Assembly (NCBI GenBank): GCA_029263125.1
Contig: JAJCYD010000019.1
Location: 1-35,340 of the forward strand
Length of the DNA: 35,340 bases
Direction: 5' to 3'
Origin: Solirubrobacteraceae bacterium
Lineage (GTDB): Bacteria > Actinomycetota > Thermoleophilia > Solirubrobacterales > Solirubrobacteraceae
Below the pieces are notes generated by a model. It ran no database searches and was not told the DNA's origin. It was given only the letters and a program-made list of their open reading frames with translations. The position numbers were made by a program, and so were the translations under genes. This document shows, in pieces, positions 25,773 through 33,466 of the stretch (positions within the stretch are counted from its first letter, which is position 1; each line of letters begins with the position of its first letter).

Positions 25773-26005
25773 GCCGCGGCGACGTCGATCGTGAGCTGCT
25801 CGACGTGTCCGCCGCCGATCGGCGGCTCGCGGCCCTCGTCGCGGTAGGAAGCGATCATCTCACGTGCGGCATCAAGGAGCATCGCGCGGGCCTCCTCCAC
25901 GGTGCGTCCGCACGTGACGACCGCCGGCCATTCGGCCAGCTGGGCCATGGTCCAGCCGTCGTCATCGGGAGTGAAGACCGCGGTCAGCGTCAGCGCGTCG
26001 CTCAT
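25769..26005 (-). CDS. hicB: HicB-type antitoxin
   Basis: The 78-residue protein 'LTAVFTPDDDGWTMAQLAEW' followed by 'PAVVTCGRTVEEARAMLLDA' shows the partial RNase H-like fold of HicB, with the G.T.EEA helix. It is a short version with no separate RHH or HTH DNA-binding domain after 'GHVEQLTIDVAAA'. The antitoxin gene precedes the toxin (the reverse of E. coli hicAB). TACCGT lies 7 nt upstream of the ATG. A decayed recombinase gene follows 33 bp upstream. Confidence 0.9.
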   Translation of the reverse strand: MSDALTLTAVFTPDDDGWTMAQLAEWPAVVTCGRTVEEARAMLLDAAREMIASYRDEGREPPIGGGHVEQLTIDVAAA

Positions 26006-26012
26006 CCTGTGA

Positions 26013-26018
26013 ACGGTA
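26013..26018 (-). promoter_or_regulatory. -10 hexamer TACCGT (minus strand) of hicBA
   Basis: TACCGT is followed by 7 nt and the hicB ATG at 26005. The identical hexamer is found before recQ. Confidence 0.5.
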
Positions 26019-26038
26019 CTGCTCGATCGATGACGTGA

Positions 26039-26656
26039 CTACCGGCGAGCGACGCTGGCCGCAACGGCGGCCTGCTCGGTGCGTCGTGCGTCTCGCTCGA
26101 TCGCGCGGTAGACAGTCGAGCGTCCGACGCCGAACAGGTCGCCCAGTTCGGCCGTGCTGTGCTCGCCGGCGCGGTGCAGCGCGACGAGGTGCGCTTCCTG
26201 GCGCTCGTTGAGCTTGGGCTGCCTGCCCCGCAGGCGTCCTTTGGCCTTGGCAACGCGCATACCCTCCTTCGTTCGCAGCCGGATGAGGTCGGACTCAAAT
26301 TCGGCGACCATCGCCAGCACGTTGAACAGCAGTCGTCCAACGGGATCGGTCGGGTCATGCACTGACCCGCCGATGCTGAGCTTGACCTCGCGCCTGGTGA
26401 GGTTCCTCGAGAATTAGGCGGGCGTCCGGCAGCGGCCGCGCCAGACGATCAAGCTTCGTGACGACCAACGTGTCGCCACCGAGGCACGCCGCGAGCGCTT
26501 CACGAAGGCCGGCACCCGCGCGGTTCGTGCCGGCAGGCCGTGATCGACGTAGGTTCGCTCGGCACTCACTCCGAGCGTCGCCAACGCATCTCGCTGCGCC
26601 GTGAGGTCCTGGTCGTGAGTTCAGACACAGGCATAACCAACCAGCAACGCGGACAT
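26039..26656 (-). pseudogene. Serine recombinase (resolvase/invertase family), decayed
   Basis: The gene begins at ATG 26656 (preceded by GGAGGA) with 'MSALLVGYACV', then an in-frame TGA where the catalytic Ser is expected ('YARVST' in intact relatives), then 'THDQDLTAQRDALATLGVSA'. A frame change follows before 'LREALAACLGGDTLVVTKLD', a second one near 'LPDARLILEE', and then 'NLTRREVKLSIGGSVHDPTD' in the frame of the intact C-terminal part. The last 107 codons are open: 'LLFNVLAMVAEFESDLIRLR' and the HTH 'TAELGDLFGVGRSTVYRAIE'. Loss of the catalytic Ser plus two frameshifts make it inactive. It points to a past transposon or invertible element. Confidence 0.88.
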
Positions 26657-27130
26657 GACTTCCTCCTTCGGACGAGCCCGCCGAAGGTCGCCACCGTCGC
26701 GAGCCGTTCCTGAGCGCGGAAGATCTCAAGCGGCCCCGCTTGGCCGACGATTCGGGCGCACGGATATCCGAGCATCATCCTTAACACCATCTGACCGGGC
26801 CATCGTCTCGCTGAAGGACCGTCTATATCAGAGGCTTGCCACTTGCCCCGCTCGACGCGTGTTGTTGGTTCCGGCGAAAGCGCAAGGCTCGGGGACCCCT
26901 CGCGTCTCTCTGCACGTACAACTACCGATGAATGAACATCGCCGCATGAAGCTCTGCTTGCCCTTGGTCGTCTCGTTCGTCGGCGTCGGCTGCGCAGCCG
27001 CGTTCCCGATCTCAAGCTCGACGTCTCGGAAGGTGACATCAGGCGAGCGCGGTCCGGTCTTTCGCCCTCGCGCGGCGTGCGCCTCACAAACGGCATGCTG
27101 GCAATCGGCGTGCTGGCGGGCGGGAGCCTC
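26657..27130 (+). other. Intergenic, no gene supported
   Basis: Reading frames exist on both strands across this 470-bp stretch, but none has recognisable sequence, a signal peptide or a start signal. It is AT-richer than core intergenic DNA in places. Confidence 0.5.
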
Positions 27131-27796
27131 ATGATGCGCATTCGCCTGTTGGTCGTGCTCGTCGTCGCGCTGGTCGGCTGCGGGTCAAGCGGTGACTCAG
27201 ATCCCGCTCGGCCCGCGTCAGCCGACGACCGCTCGGCGCCGGCGAGCGAGCCTCCCGTCGTGGCACTGTCCGTCGAACCGCGGATGCCCGCCGACGCACG
27301 AACGCACATCGACCGCAAGGATCGACTTCGGGTGAAGCTACCGGCAGATTGGCGCCCCGCGAGCGACCGCGCGACCGACCGAATCTCGCCCGTGGAGGGC
27401 AACCTCCTCGCGGTCGGCACCTTTCCGATCCGCCCGCGCCCGGAGGATGCGTGCAGTGACGACGTCGCAGAACCGCGCGTGGATGTCGGCCCCACCGATG
27501 CCATGGTCGTCGTCGAAGAGGACGTTCGCGCGCCGGCGGACCTCGCCCGCACACGGCCGCGCTTCCGCCTCCTCAAGCAGGTGGCTCCGCCTGGCGAACC
27601 GCGCCGCGCGCGAACAGGCGTCTTCCCGGCCTGGAACTGCCGCAACCAGGTGGGCATCTCGGGCTTGTGGGAGACGTCGTTCTCCGACCGCGGCCGCGTC
27701 TTCAGCGTCACGGCCATCGTCGGCAAGGCCGCGACCGAGAAGACCCGACGTGAGACGCTCGCTGTCCTGAACAGCCTGAAGCCCCTCGAGGACTAG
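27131..27796 (+). CDS. Lipoprotein, function unknown
   Basis: The tandem ATGs at 27131 and 27134 follow GGGAG and start a lipoprotein signal peptide ending in the lipobox LVGC ('IRLLVVLVVALVGC'). The 221-residue product has a Ser/Pro/Asp linker. Its globular domain starts near 'DRLRVKLPADWRPASDRATD' and ends with 'FSVTAIVGKAATEKTRRETL' and 'AVLNSLKPLED'. This resembles small actinobacterial lipoproteins with a PsbP/Mog1-like fold, an inference from pattern only. Two Cys ('DACSDD', 'WNCRNQ') may pair. No obvious partner gene adjoins. Confidence 0.72.
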   Translation: MMRIRLLVVLVVALVGCGSSGDSDPARPASADDRSAPASEPPVVALSVEPRMPADARTHIDRKDRLRVKLPADWRPASDRATDRISPVEGNLLAVGTFPIRPRPEDACSDDVAEPRVDVGPTDAMVVVEEDVRAPADLARTRPRFRLLKQVAPPGEPRRARTGVFPAWNCRNQVGISGLWETSFSDRGRVFSVTAIVGKAATEKTRRETLAVLNSLKPLED

Positions 27797-28476
27797 CGTT
27801 CGTTGACAGCGGTGTTCGGCTCCGTCCGGAATCACGAGGCTTCAGGCGGCGCAGTCGATCCAAGCCGACGTCCCGAATCCCGCTCGCCAGCGAGATGCAC
27901 CCCGACGTCGCGGTGAGCTCGCCGGCCGGCATTCTCACGTCCGCTGTAGGACCGGCTTGCGGGCACCGGCCCGCGCCCCCGACGAACCGCTCCATTCAGG
28001 CAGGCGAAAGCATCAGCGGAGCACCAGGGGCGCGAGCGCCAACGCCGTGCGTCGTCCTCGTCGGGTCGGCCACTGAAGCGGGGCCCACCTATCTTGGCGG
28101 TCGGCAGGCGCGGCCAAGCGGCAGACCGAAGTTCCGCCTCGGAGTTGGGCTGTCGACGGTCACCGTGGCGCAGTGAGGATCGTCGATGACGAACCCACCC
28201 GGCCAGCCGGTGCGACCCGCTGCTCGACGTCGCGGACAGGCGGTGAACCGGATCGCCCGATCAGCGCGTCCGACCCCGTCGCGTCGCACGCGCAGCTGGG
28301 CCCGCCGAGGTGAACACCAATCCCAGCTGGCCACGCGCTGGGTCATGTCGATATCAGCTCCAGCACGCGGACGGCATCGACCGGCCGCCGGGAGGTGCCG
28401 TTGGGCAGGCTGATCGGCACCTTGTAGCCGTGGCGGCCAAACGCGTCCGCGGTCCTGTCGATCCCACGCTTCGAGC
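27797..28476 (+). other. Intergenic, no gene supported
   Basis: This 680-bp gap shows no frame with recognisable content on either strand. A segment near 27930-27961 loosely resembles 22770-22801 (about 26 of 31 bases), too weak to call a repeat. Confidence 0.5.
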
Positions 28477-29037
28477 ATGGGGCGATTGCAGAAACTCTCG
28501 GATGTCGAGTTGCTTCGGTCGGCTCGAGCTGGCCAGCCGGCCGCGTTTGCGTGCTTCTACCGCCGGTATCAGGATCCGGTTGTGGCGTACCTTGTCCGCC
28601 GGGTACGGCGCGCTGATCTGGCCGCGGACCTGACAGCGGAGACGTTCACCGCCGCGCTTGTCGCCTTGCATCGCAGCGACTTCACCGTGCCCGACGTGCC
28701 GGTCGCCTGGCTGTTCGTGATCGCCCGCAACAAACTTCTGGATGCGAACCGGCGGCACCAGGTTGAAGACCGAGCCCGACGCGAGGCCAATCTCGCGCCT
28801 CTCGTCCTGGATGACAGCGACATACAACGCATCGATTCGCTGATCGGCGAGGGGCGGGTGCTCACCCTGTTGGAGCGCCTGCCAGAAGAACAGCGTGACG
28901 CGGTCCACGCCTACATCGTCGATGACCGCACCTATCCCGAGATCGCTGCAGACGCGCAAACGTCGCAGATGGTCATACGCAAGCGCGTAAGCCGTGGGCT
29001 GCGTCGTCTGCGCAAACTGCTGGAGGCCCAGACATGA
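28477..29037 (+). CDS. ECF-type RNA polymerase sigma factor
   Basis: The 186-residue protein has a region σ2 ('ACFYRRYQDPVVAYLVRRVR', 'DLTAETFTAALVAL', then 'PVAWLFVIARNKLLDANRR', the -10 recognition helix) and a region σ4 ('LERLPEEQRDAVHAYIVDDR', 'YPEIAADAQTSQMVIRKRV', a helix-turn-helix for the -35). It would direct RNA polymerase to a small regulon. The stop overlaps the ATG of the next gene by 4 bp, the usual layout for a sigma factor and its regulator. No leaderless -10 hexamer is seen before the ATG. The target promoter is not known. Confidence 0.92.
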   Translation: MGRLQKLSDVELLRSARAGQPAAFACFYRRYQDPVVAYLVRRVRRADLAADLTAETFTAALVALHRSDFTVPDVPVAWLFVIARNKLLDANRRHQVEDRARREANLAPLVLDDSDIQRIDSLIGEGRVLTLLERLPEEQRDAVHAYIVDDRTYPEIAADAQTSQMVIRKRVSRGLRRLRKLLEAQT

Positions 29038-29729
29038 CCGACTTCTTTGATCGCTTCGAAGGCCAGCTCATCAAAGCTGGCAAGCGCCTAGCTCGGCCGT
29101 CCGCTCGTCGCAATCGACGCCTCATCGGCCCACCCGTCGTTGTCGTCGGACTCGTGCTGGCGCTCGGCGGCGTCGCGACGGCCACCGTGCTACGCGATTC
29201 ATCGTTCGAGCAGTTCCGAAGCCTGGCAAAGAAAGGTGGCGACGACCCCTACATCTTCGCGCGAGCGCATGGCGTGGATCCGGCGAACGCTAGAAAGGTC
29301 TTCGAAGCTGGCGGATTTGTGTTCTCGATCGCCCGATCAGGCGATACGACATGCATGTTCCACCACCGTGGTGTCGACTCATGCAACACGACCGCGGAGA
29401 TCGCTGCCGGTCAAGGACTGCAGGTGCAAGCCAACTGTTCGACGATCGGTCCCCGCCAGCACACGATGATGATTCGCGGCTTGGTTCCACCGGAAGTCGC
29501 CGAGCTTCGGGTTGGCTACAACGACGACAGCATCAAACGCGCACCGGTGGTTCAGGGCGCCGTGGTCCTGGAAGCCAAGACACCTGAGGCGCGCGACCCC
29601 TATCCCACCTCCATCGTGTGGGTCGACGCCGACGGACGGTTGCTGCGCGCCGCACCCTTCCCGTTTGACGGACAGAAACTGTGTTTGCCCGTCTCGACGA
29701 CGCCCGACGTTTCAGACGATGATCGGTGA
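29034..29729 (+). CDS. Membrane protein partner of the ECF sigma factor (possible anti-sigma)
   Basis: The 231-residue protein has a short cytosolic N-terminus ('TDFFDRFEGQLIKAGKRLAR'), one transmembrane helix ('PPVVVVGLVLALGGVATATV') and a 170-residue extracellular domain with four Cys ('DTTCMFHHRGVDSCNTTAEI', 'VQANCSTIG', 'QKLCLPVST'). Translation is coupled to the sigma gene (ATGA). This matches a transmembrane anti-sigma factor that binds the sigma through its cytosolic part and senses outside conditions. However, the cytosolic part (about 35 residues) is short and lacks a recognisable zinc-binding anti-sigma motif. It could instead be the sigma's main target. Confidence 0.7.
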   Translation: MTDFFDRFEGQLIKAGKRLARPSARRNRRLIGPPVVVVGLVLALGGVATATVLRDSSFEQFRSLAKKGGDDPYIFARAHGVDPANARKVFEAGGFVFSIARSGDTTCMFHHRGVDSCNTTAEIAAGQGLQVQANCSTIGPRQHTMMIRGLVPPEVAELRVGYNDDSIKRAPVVQGAVVLEAKTPEARDPYPTSIVWVDADGRLLRAAPFPFDGQKLCLPVSTTPDVSDDDR

Positions 29730-29899
29730 CGCCTGTGTCGCCCTCGTTACTTGTGTTGAAAGCTGACGTTGTGTGTGCCAGGGTGTTATCCGTCAGTCGC
29801 GAAGGAGCAACACGCGCTGTCGGTATGCGTGGATACGTTGGCTGGCACGCACCCAACCGAAAAAAGGTGGCAGATGATGAGGCGATCGACGATGTTTGC

Positions 29900-30419
29900 G
29901 GCTCTCCCAGGGTGATCGTAGGTGAAGTTAAACGGCGTGTTCGTGTGGGAGCGTGAGCGTGATCGGGCCGAAGGTCAGATGGTTCAGGCAAGCGCGGCTC
30001 GGGCGGAGTGAAACCCGCAGGCGCGGCGGACGATCAGCTTGGCCTTGTTGTTGAGCGCTTCGGCGCGGACGTTGCTGAGCTTCGTGCGGCTGGCGGCGAG
30101 GATGCCCTCGCGGTGTTTGCGGATCGTGCGTCCGAGCCGTACGAACGGTTTTGAGGCGGCTGCATGACAGGCGGCCCAGGAGGCGGTCGATCAGCTCGTC
30201 GACGGATCGCCGCTCAGTCCGGGCGCGAAGATCGCGCGGACCATCTCCTTCATCGCCCAGGCACGCGGGATCTTTCTGCCGGCGGCGTGCAGCGCGATGA
30301 GCGTGTCGGCCTGGCAGGCGGTGAGGTCGGCGTCGAGATCACCACTGCCGAGCAGCACATCGCGAACCGACTGGGGATCGATTCCCACCGCGACCTCTCC
30401 TCTTCGCTTGCACGCGCGT
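29900..30419 (-). mobile_element. ISL3-family insertion sequence remnant (right end kept, left part lost)
   Basis: The right terminus is visible at 29900 as GGCTCTCCCAGGGTGATCG, which fits ISL3 ends (GGCTCTTC-type). The transposase pseudogene lies immediately inside. The left half of the element, including the N-terminal transposase domain and left terminus, is missing. Homology stops near 30418, exactly where copy 2 of the 49-bp repeat begins. Confidence 0.75.
29938..30419 (-). pseudogene. ISL3-family transposase, C-terminal part with stop and frameshift
   Basis: On the minus strand a frame reads 'RGEVAVGIDPQSVRDVLLGS', 'DLTACQADTLIALHAAGRKI', then 'PRAWAMKEMVRAIFAPGLSG' up to an in-frame TGA at 30193-30191. 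The same frame then continues with 'KPFVRLGRTIRKHREGILAA', 'SNVRAEALNNKAKLIVRRAC' and 'GFHSARAALA'. These are diagnostic of the DDE domain end of ISL3 (IS204/IS1001/IS1096) transposases: the LSN.R.E..N.K motif with the catalytic Glu. A shift then leads to 'LTFGPITLTLPHEHAV' and the final TAA (29940-29938). The N-terminal half is absent. The element cannot move itself. Confidence 0.88.
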
Positions 30420-30468
30420 GAGCGCAGCGGTGCAAGGCAGCCTGATCGCGACGGCGTCCCGGTAGCCG
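30420..30468 (+). repeat. 49-bp dispersed direct repeat, copy 2
   Basis: It is identical to copy 1 (23854-23902) at 47 of 49 positions and has the same orientation. It abuts the truncated ISL3 transposase on its left and the region downstream of the ECF42 sigma gene on its right. The two copies bracket 6.5 kb. Confidence 0.9.
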
Positions 30469-30495
30469 GCTTGTGGGAATGGTTGACCCACAGGC

Positions 30496-31671
30496 TCAAC
30501 CGCGCAGCGCTTGACTGACCCGCGCTGCCTGCCGGGTGAGGTGGTGACGTTCGGCGAGGTTGGGGGCTGACCAGGCGGCGTCGGCATACAGCCGCGCCGC
30601 GGTCAGAAGGTCGCCCGCCTTCTCGTGGAGGTACGCCGAGGCGGCGGTGTGGCGGGGCAGGCCAGGGTCCACCGTGGCCAGGGCCGCAAGGCCGGCAACG
30701 GCGCCATCGGCCTCGCCGATCGCGATCGCACGGTTGAGCTGCACGATCGGGCTTTCGGTGAGCCGTAGCAGCTCGTCATACCAGCTGACGATCTGCACCC
30801 AGTCGGTCTCCTCGGCGCGTCGTGCGTCGGCGTGCAGGGCGGCGATAGCTGCCTGTGCTTGGAACTCACCGAGTCGGTCGCGACCCAGCGCTGTCTGCAG
30901 GACTGCAACGCCCTCGGCGATGAGCGACGTGTTCCAGCGGGAGCGGTCCTGCTCGGCCAAGGGGACCAGGCTGCCGTCGCGCCGGGTCCGCGCCGGTCGC
31001 CGAGCGTGGTGCAGCAGCATCAACGCCAGCAGCCCGGAGGCCTCCTCGTCATCGGTCATCGACGCCAACTGCCGGGCGAGCCGGATCGCCTCGGCCGCCA
31101 TGTCGACGTCGCCGGTGTACCCCTCGTTGAAGACCAGGTAGAGCACCCGTCGTACCGTCGCCGGGTCGCCTGGCTCCTCGAACCGCACGTCGCCCACCGT
31201 GCGTTTGGCCCGGCTGATCCGCTGCGCCATTGTCTCCTCCGGCACGAGGTAGGCCTGGGCGATCTGCCGGGTGGTCAAGCCACCGACGGCGCGCAGCGTG
31301 AGGGCCACGGCAGACGCCGGGGTCAGCGACGGATGGGCGCACAAGAAGAAGAGCGCCAACGTGTCGTCTGCGGTCTCGGTCGGTCCGGGCGGCGGCTCGA
31401 CCGCGACCCGCTGTTCCCGCTCGCGACGGGAGGCCTCGGAACGGTGGGTGTCGAGGAACTTGCGCCAGGCAACCGTGACCATCCAGCCTTTCGGGTCGGC
31501 GGGCTGCCGTTCCGGCCAGGTCAGCGCGGCCTGAATCAGTGCTTCCTGCACGGCGTCCTCGGCCGTCGTGAAGTCAACTCCGCGATGCACGAGGACGCCG
31601 ATCACCGCGGGAGTCATCTCCCGCAGCAGCAGTTCGTCCAGCACCTGCCGTGCCCTGGCCGGTCCGGTCAC
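30496..31671 (-). CDS. ECF42-type sigma factor with C-terminal TPR-like extension
   Basis: The GTG at 31671, overlapping the stop of the YCII gene (GTGA), fits the family start better than the GTG at 31719. The 391-residue protein has σ2 ('HRGVDFTTAEDAVQEALIQA', 'PKGWMVTVAWRKFLDTHRSE') and σ4 ('VGGLTTRQIAQAYLVPEETM', 'AQRISRAKRTV'). A long C-terminal helical extension from about residue 170 ('YLVFNEGYTGDVDMAAEAIR', 'IVQLNRAIAIGEADGAVAGL') is characteristic of ECF42. In this group the extension, not an anti-sigma, controls activity and the partner is a DGPF/YCII protein, as found here. A hairpin lies just after its stop. Confidence 0.94.
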   Translation of the reverse strand: MTGPARARQVLDELLLREMTPAVIGVLVHRGVDFTTAEDAVQEALIQAALTWPERQPADPKGWMVTVAWRKFLDTHRSEASRREREQRVAVEPPPGPTETADDTLALFFLCAHPSLTPASAVALTLRAVGGLTTRQIAQAYLVPEETMAQRISRAKRTVGDVRFEEPGDPATVRRVLYLVFNEGYTGDVDMAAEAIRLARQLASMTDDEEASGLLALMLLHHARRPARTRRDGSLVPLAEQDRSRWNTSLIAEGVAVLQTALGRDRLGEFQAQAAIAALHADARRAEETDWVQIVSWYDELLRLTESPIVQLNRAIAIGEADGAVAGLAALATVDPGLPRHTAASAYLHEKAGDLLTAARLYADAAWSAPNLAERHHLTRQAARVSQALRG

Positions 31672-32075
31672 TCGGTGACCGTCGGCGGTGCGCTCAGGAA
31701 CGGGCGTACCTCGAGCCACTCGTGGATCGGCTTGCCGCCGGCTCCGGGGGCTGCCGACAACTCGCCGGCGAGCGCGAGCGCGCGCTCGTAGGTGTCGACG
31801 TCGATCACCATCCAGCCGGCGATCAGGTCCTTGGTCTCCGCGAAGGGCCCGTCGGTGACCGGCGGTCGGCCCTCTCCGTCATACCGGACGAACGTGCCCT
31901 CGGGCGAGAGCGCCTGGCCGTCGACGTACTCTCCGGTGCCCTTTAGCCGGGTGGCGAAGTCGCGCATGAACTGCACGTGGTCCTCGATCTCCTCCGGGGT
32001 CCACTGGTCCATCGGCACGTCGTTGACGGCCTCGGGGGAGCCGCGGTAGTGCTTGAGAAGCAGGTACTTCGCCAT
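31668..32075 (-). CDS. YCII-related / DGPF-domain protein
   Basis: The ATG at 32075 has AAGGAG upstream and begins the family start 'MAKYLLLKHYRGSPEAVNDV'. The 135-residue protein carries the diagnostic 'VTDGPFAETKDLIAGWMVID' and 'YERALALAGEL' with the C-terminal 'IHEWLEVRPF'. DGPF proteins are small dimeric α/β-barrel proteins of unknown reaction, almost always beside ECF42 sigma factors, whose regulon they belong to. It is translationally coupled to the sigma gene. An 8-bp inverted repeat lies 20 nt upstream of the start codon. Confidence 0.93.
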   Translation of the reverse strand: MAKYLLLKHYRGSPEAVNDVPMDQWTPEEIEDHVQFMRDFATRLKGTGEYVDGQALSPEGTFVRYDGEGRPPVTDGPFAETKDLIAGWMVIDVDTYERALALAGELSAAPGAGGKPIHEWLEVRPFLSAPPTVTE

Positions 32076-32095
32076 GGTGGGTCTCCTTGCTGTGG

Positions 32096-32114
32096 TGCGG
32101 CCACGGTGGCCGCA
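32096..32114 (-). promoter_or_regulatory. Perfect 8-bp inverted repeat in front of the DGPF-sigma operon
   Basis: TGCGGCCA and TGGCCGCA flank CGG. The repeat sits between a CATATG-type element and the ribosome binding site of the DGPF gene. It could be an operator or a 5'-leader hairpin. Confidence 0.5.
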
Positions 32115-32437
32115 TATGCCCCTGGGACGCAGCCGCCGGGCCGGTCTCGACATCCTCGCCACATCTTCGTCGAGAACCTCCGACGCAGCACGGTCGAAGC
32201 GACACATCGATCGCTGTGCACGAATCCCGCTTAACGGGCGGTTGCTGACAGCCACCTGTAGCCGCTGTTGTCGACGCTTCCCAACCGACCAGCGCGCCGT
32301 CCGGTTGACGTTCGTCGCTGGAACGATGTCCGGCTACGTCCGCAGACGAGACGCCTCGGCCCGGGCGGTCGCCCGCCGGAGTCCTGCCTGCGGCCGGAGC
32401 TCGCGCGGCCGGCGCTCGCGCAGCACATGGGGCGAAG
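32115..32437 (+). other. Intergenic, no gene supported
   Basis: This 320-bp gap between divergent parts of the island shows no frame with recognisable content. It should include the DGPF-sigma promoter (CATATG near 32114) on the minus strand. Confidence 0.5.
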
Positions 32438-32728
32438 CTAGTCGAGCAGTTCGGCGATGTCGTGACGATCGATCCGCAGGCGCCGCCCGTCTCGCTGGGT
32501 CGCTACGAGCTCGCCGTGCTGATCGAGCAGCCATCGTGCGTTGATCGCGGTCACGTGCGTCACGCGACCGTCGCGGTCCAGTCGCACGGCGTGTCCCTCC
32601 GGCGTCTGTTGTGCCGGCGCACTCTTCTCGTCGCTGGCGGCCGAGAGGTACAGGACATCGCCGTTCGCCTCATAGGAGCCGGTGAGGTGGAGATCGTCGG
32701 CGGCAACGTGAACCGTGGCGGATGGCAT
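32438..32728 (-). CDS. DUF2283-like small protein, possible antitoxin
   Basis: The 96-residue protein has the plan 'GSYEANGDVLYLSAASDEKS' followed by 'EGHAVRLDRDGRVTHVTAIN' and 'ARWLLDQHGELVA'. It resembles DUF2283 proteins (YDxxADVLYLSL…..DxDGxVxGIEIL). DUF2283 genes often sit directly after DUF4258-type toxin genes, and here such a gene (frameshifted) ends one base before this ATG. I infer an antitoxin left without a working toxin. It ends 'DIAELLD'. The similarity is from pattern only. Confidence 0.6.
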   Translation of the reverse strand: MPSATVHVAADDLHLTGSYEANGDVLYLSAASDEKSAPAQQTPEGHAVRLDRDGRVTHVTAINARWLLDQHGELVATQRDGRRLRIDRHDIAELLD

Positions 32729-32729
32729 C

Positions 32730-32971
32730 TCAGGTGGGCGGACGCTCGGTGGAAAAGACCGTGACGATGATGGCAGGAACGCCCTCGAAGTTCACCACGG
32801 CAAGGACCCAGAGGTCGCGTTCACGACGGAAGAACCGCTCGCGGCCATGGCGCGGTTCGGGCCGGCGCTCGTCCGGTTCACGAACGGTGTATCGATGAGG
32901 TCGAGGTCGGCGACCGCCGCGTGCTCCTCAAGAATCTTCGCGTAGACAAGCGCCGAGAGAACGACCTCCAC
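32730..32971 (-). pseudogene. DUF4258/BrnT-like toxin, frameshifted
   Basis: From GTG 32971 one frame reads 'VEVVLSALVYAKILEEHAAV' and 'ADLDLI', then becomes meaningless. Another frame picks up near 32895 with 'YTVREPDERRPEPRHGRERF', then 'FRRERDLWVLAVVNFEGVPA', and ends 'IIVTVFSTERPPT' at TGA 32732-32730. Joined, these give an 80-residue protein of the 'xILxEHxE…REPDERRPDPRPGRERFYR…DxWLxVVVxF' pattern of small RelE-like toxins (DUF4258 relatives). A single-base indel near 32895 splits it. The stop is one base before the DUF2283-like gene, an operon layout. Confidence 0.65.
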
Positions 32972-33198
32972 GCATCGGGCGTTCGCGTGCGCAGTACGAC
33001 CTTCATGGCGTCCATCGTCGCGACGGAGGCGGACACCATGCGGCGTCCATCGTCGCGGTTGGCCAGCGGCGCGGATCACCCCTTTGTCCCGCCTTGCCTC
33101 GATGGAAGGATGTCCGGCCGCGTCCCGGAATTTCACGGGCTTGAGGACGCGCAGCCGGCAGCAGGAGTCGTCCCGGTTTCCGTTCCGTGGGGGCGTCG

Positions 33199-33332
33199 AT
33201 GGAGGAACTTGTCACGATCTGGGGCCACCGCGCGATTGGCTCGGCGCGCACGCTGGACTCGCGCGCCTGCTGGCTGCGCCACAAGCTCGAGGCGCAAGGG
33301 GCCGCTACATCCTCAACCTGTGGGGCGTCGCC
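33199..33332 (+). pseudogene. OmpR-type winged-helix domain fragment, frameshifted
   Basis: One frame reads 'MEELVTIWGHRAIGSARTLD' then 'SRACWLRHKLEAQG'. A shifted frame continues 'ARGRYILNLWGV' and then diverges. Together they match the end of response-regulator DNA-binding domains (ELLxxVWG…TRTLDSHxxRLRxKL……VxNVWGVGYRL). There is no receiver domain, no full helix set and the GYRL end is corrupted, so this is a decayed piece of a regulator. Confidence 0.6.
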
Positions 33333-33466
33333 TCCGCCAGTTACCGACGATCCCGGCGCAACACGCTAATGCGGCCATCAGCGGCTCGCCGCGTGACCGC
33401 GCACGGCGACCGCGCGTTCCCGTCGCCGTGGCCGGAGGCGGCTACGATGGCGCCACGGCAGTCGCT

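Noticed and set aside
22770-27961. Similar 31-base segments sharing GACCGGCTTGCGGGC near 22771 and 27931.
   Set aside because: Only about 26 of 31 bases agree; roughly the level expected by chance in a window this size.
29726-29956. GTG frame overlapping the stop of the ECF partner gene as a third operon member.
   Set aside because: It runs across the ISL3 right terminus at 29900 and has no recognisable content.
33007-33057. A 16-base direct repeat GGCGTCCATCGTCGCG at 33007 and 33042.
   Set aside because: Short, isolated and GC-rich, with no associated feature.
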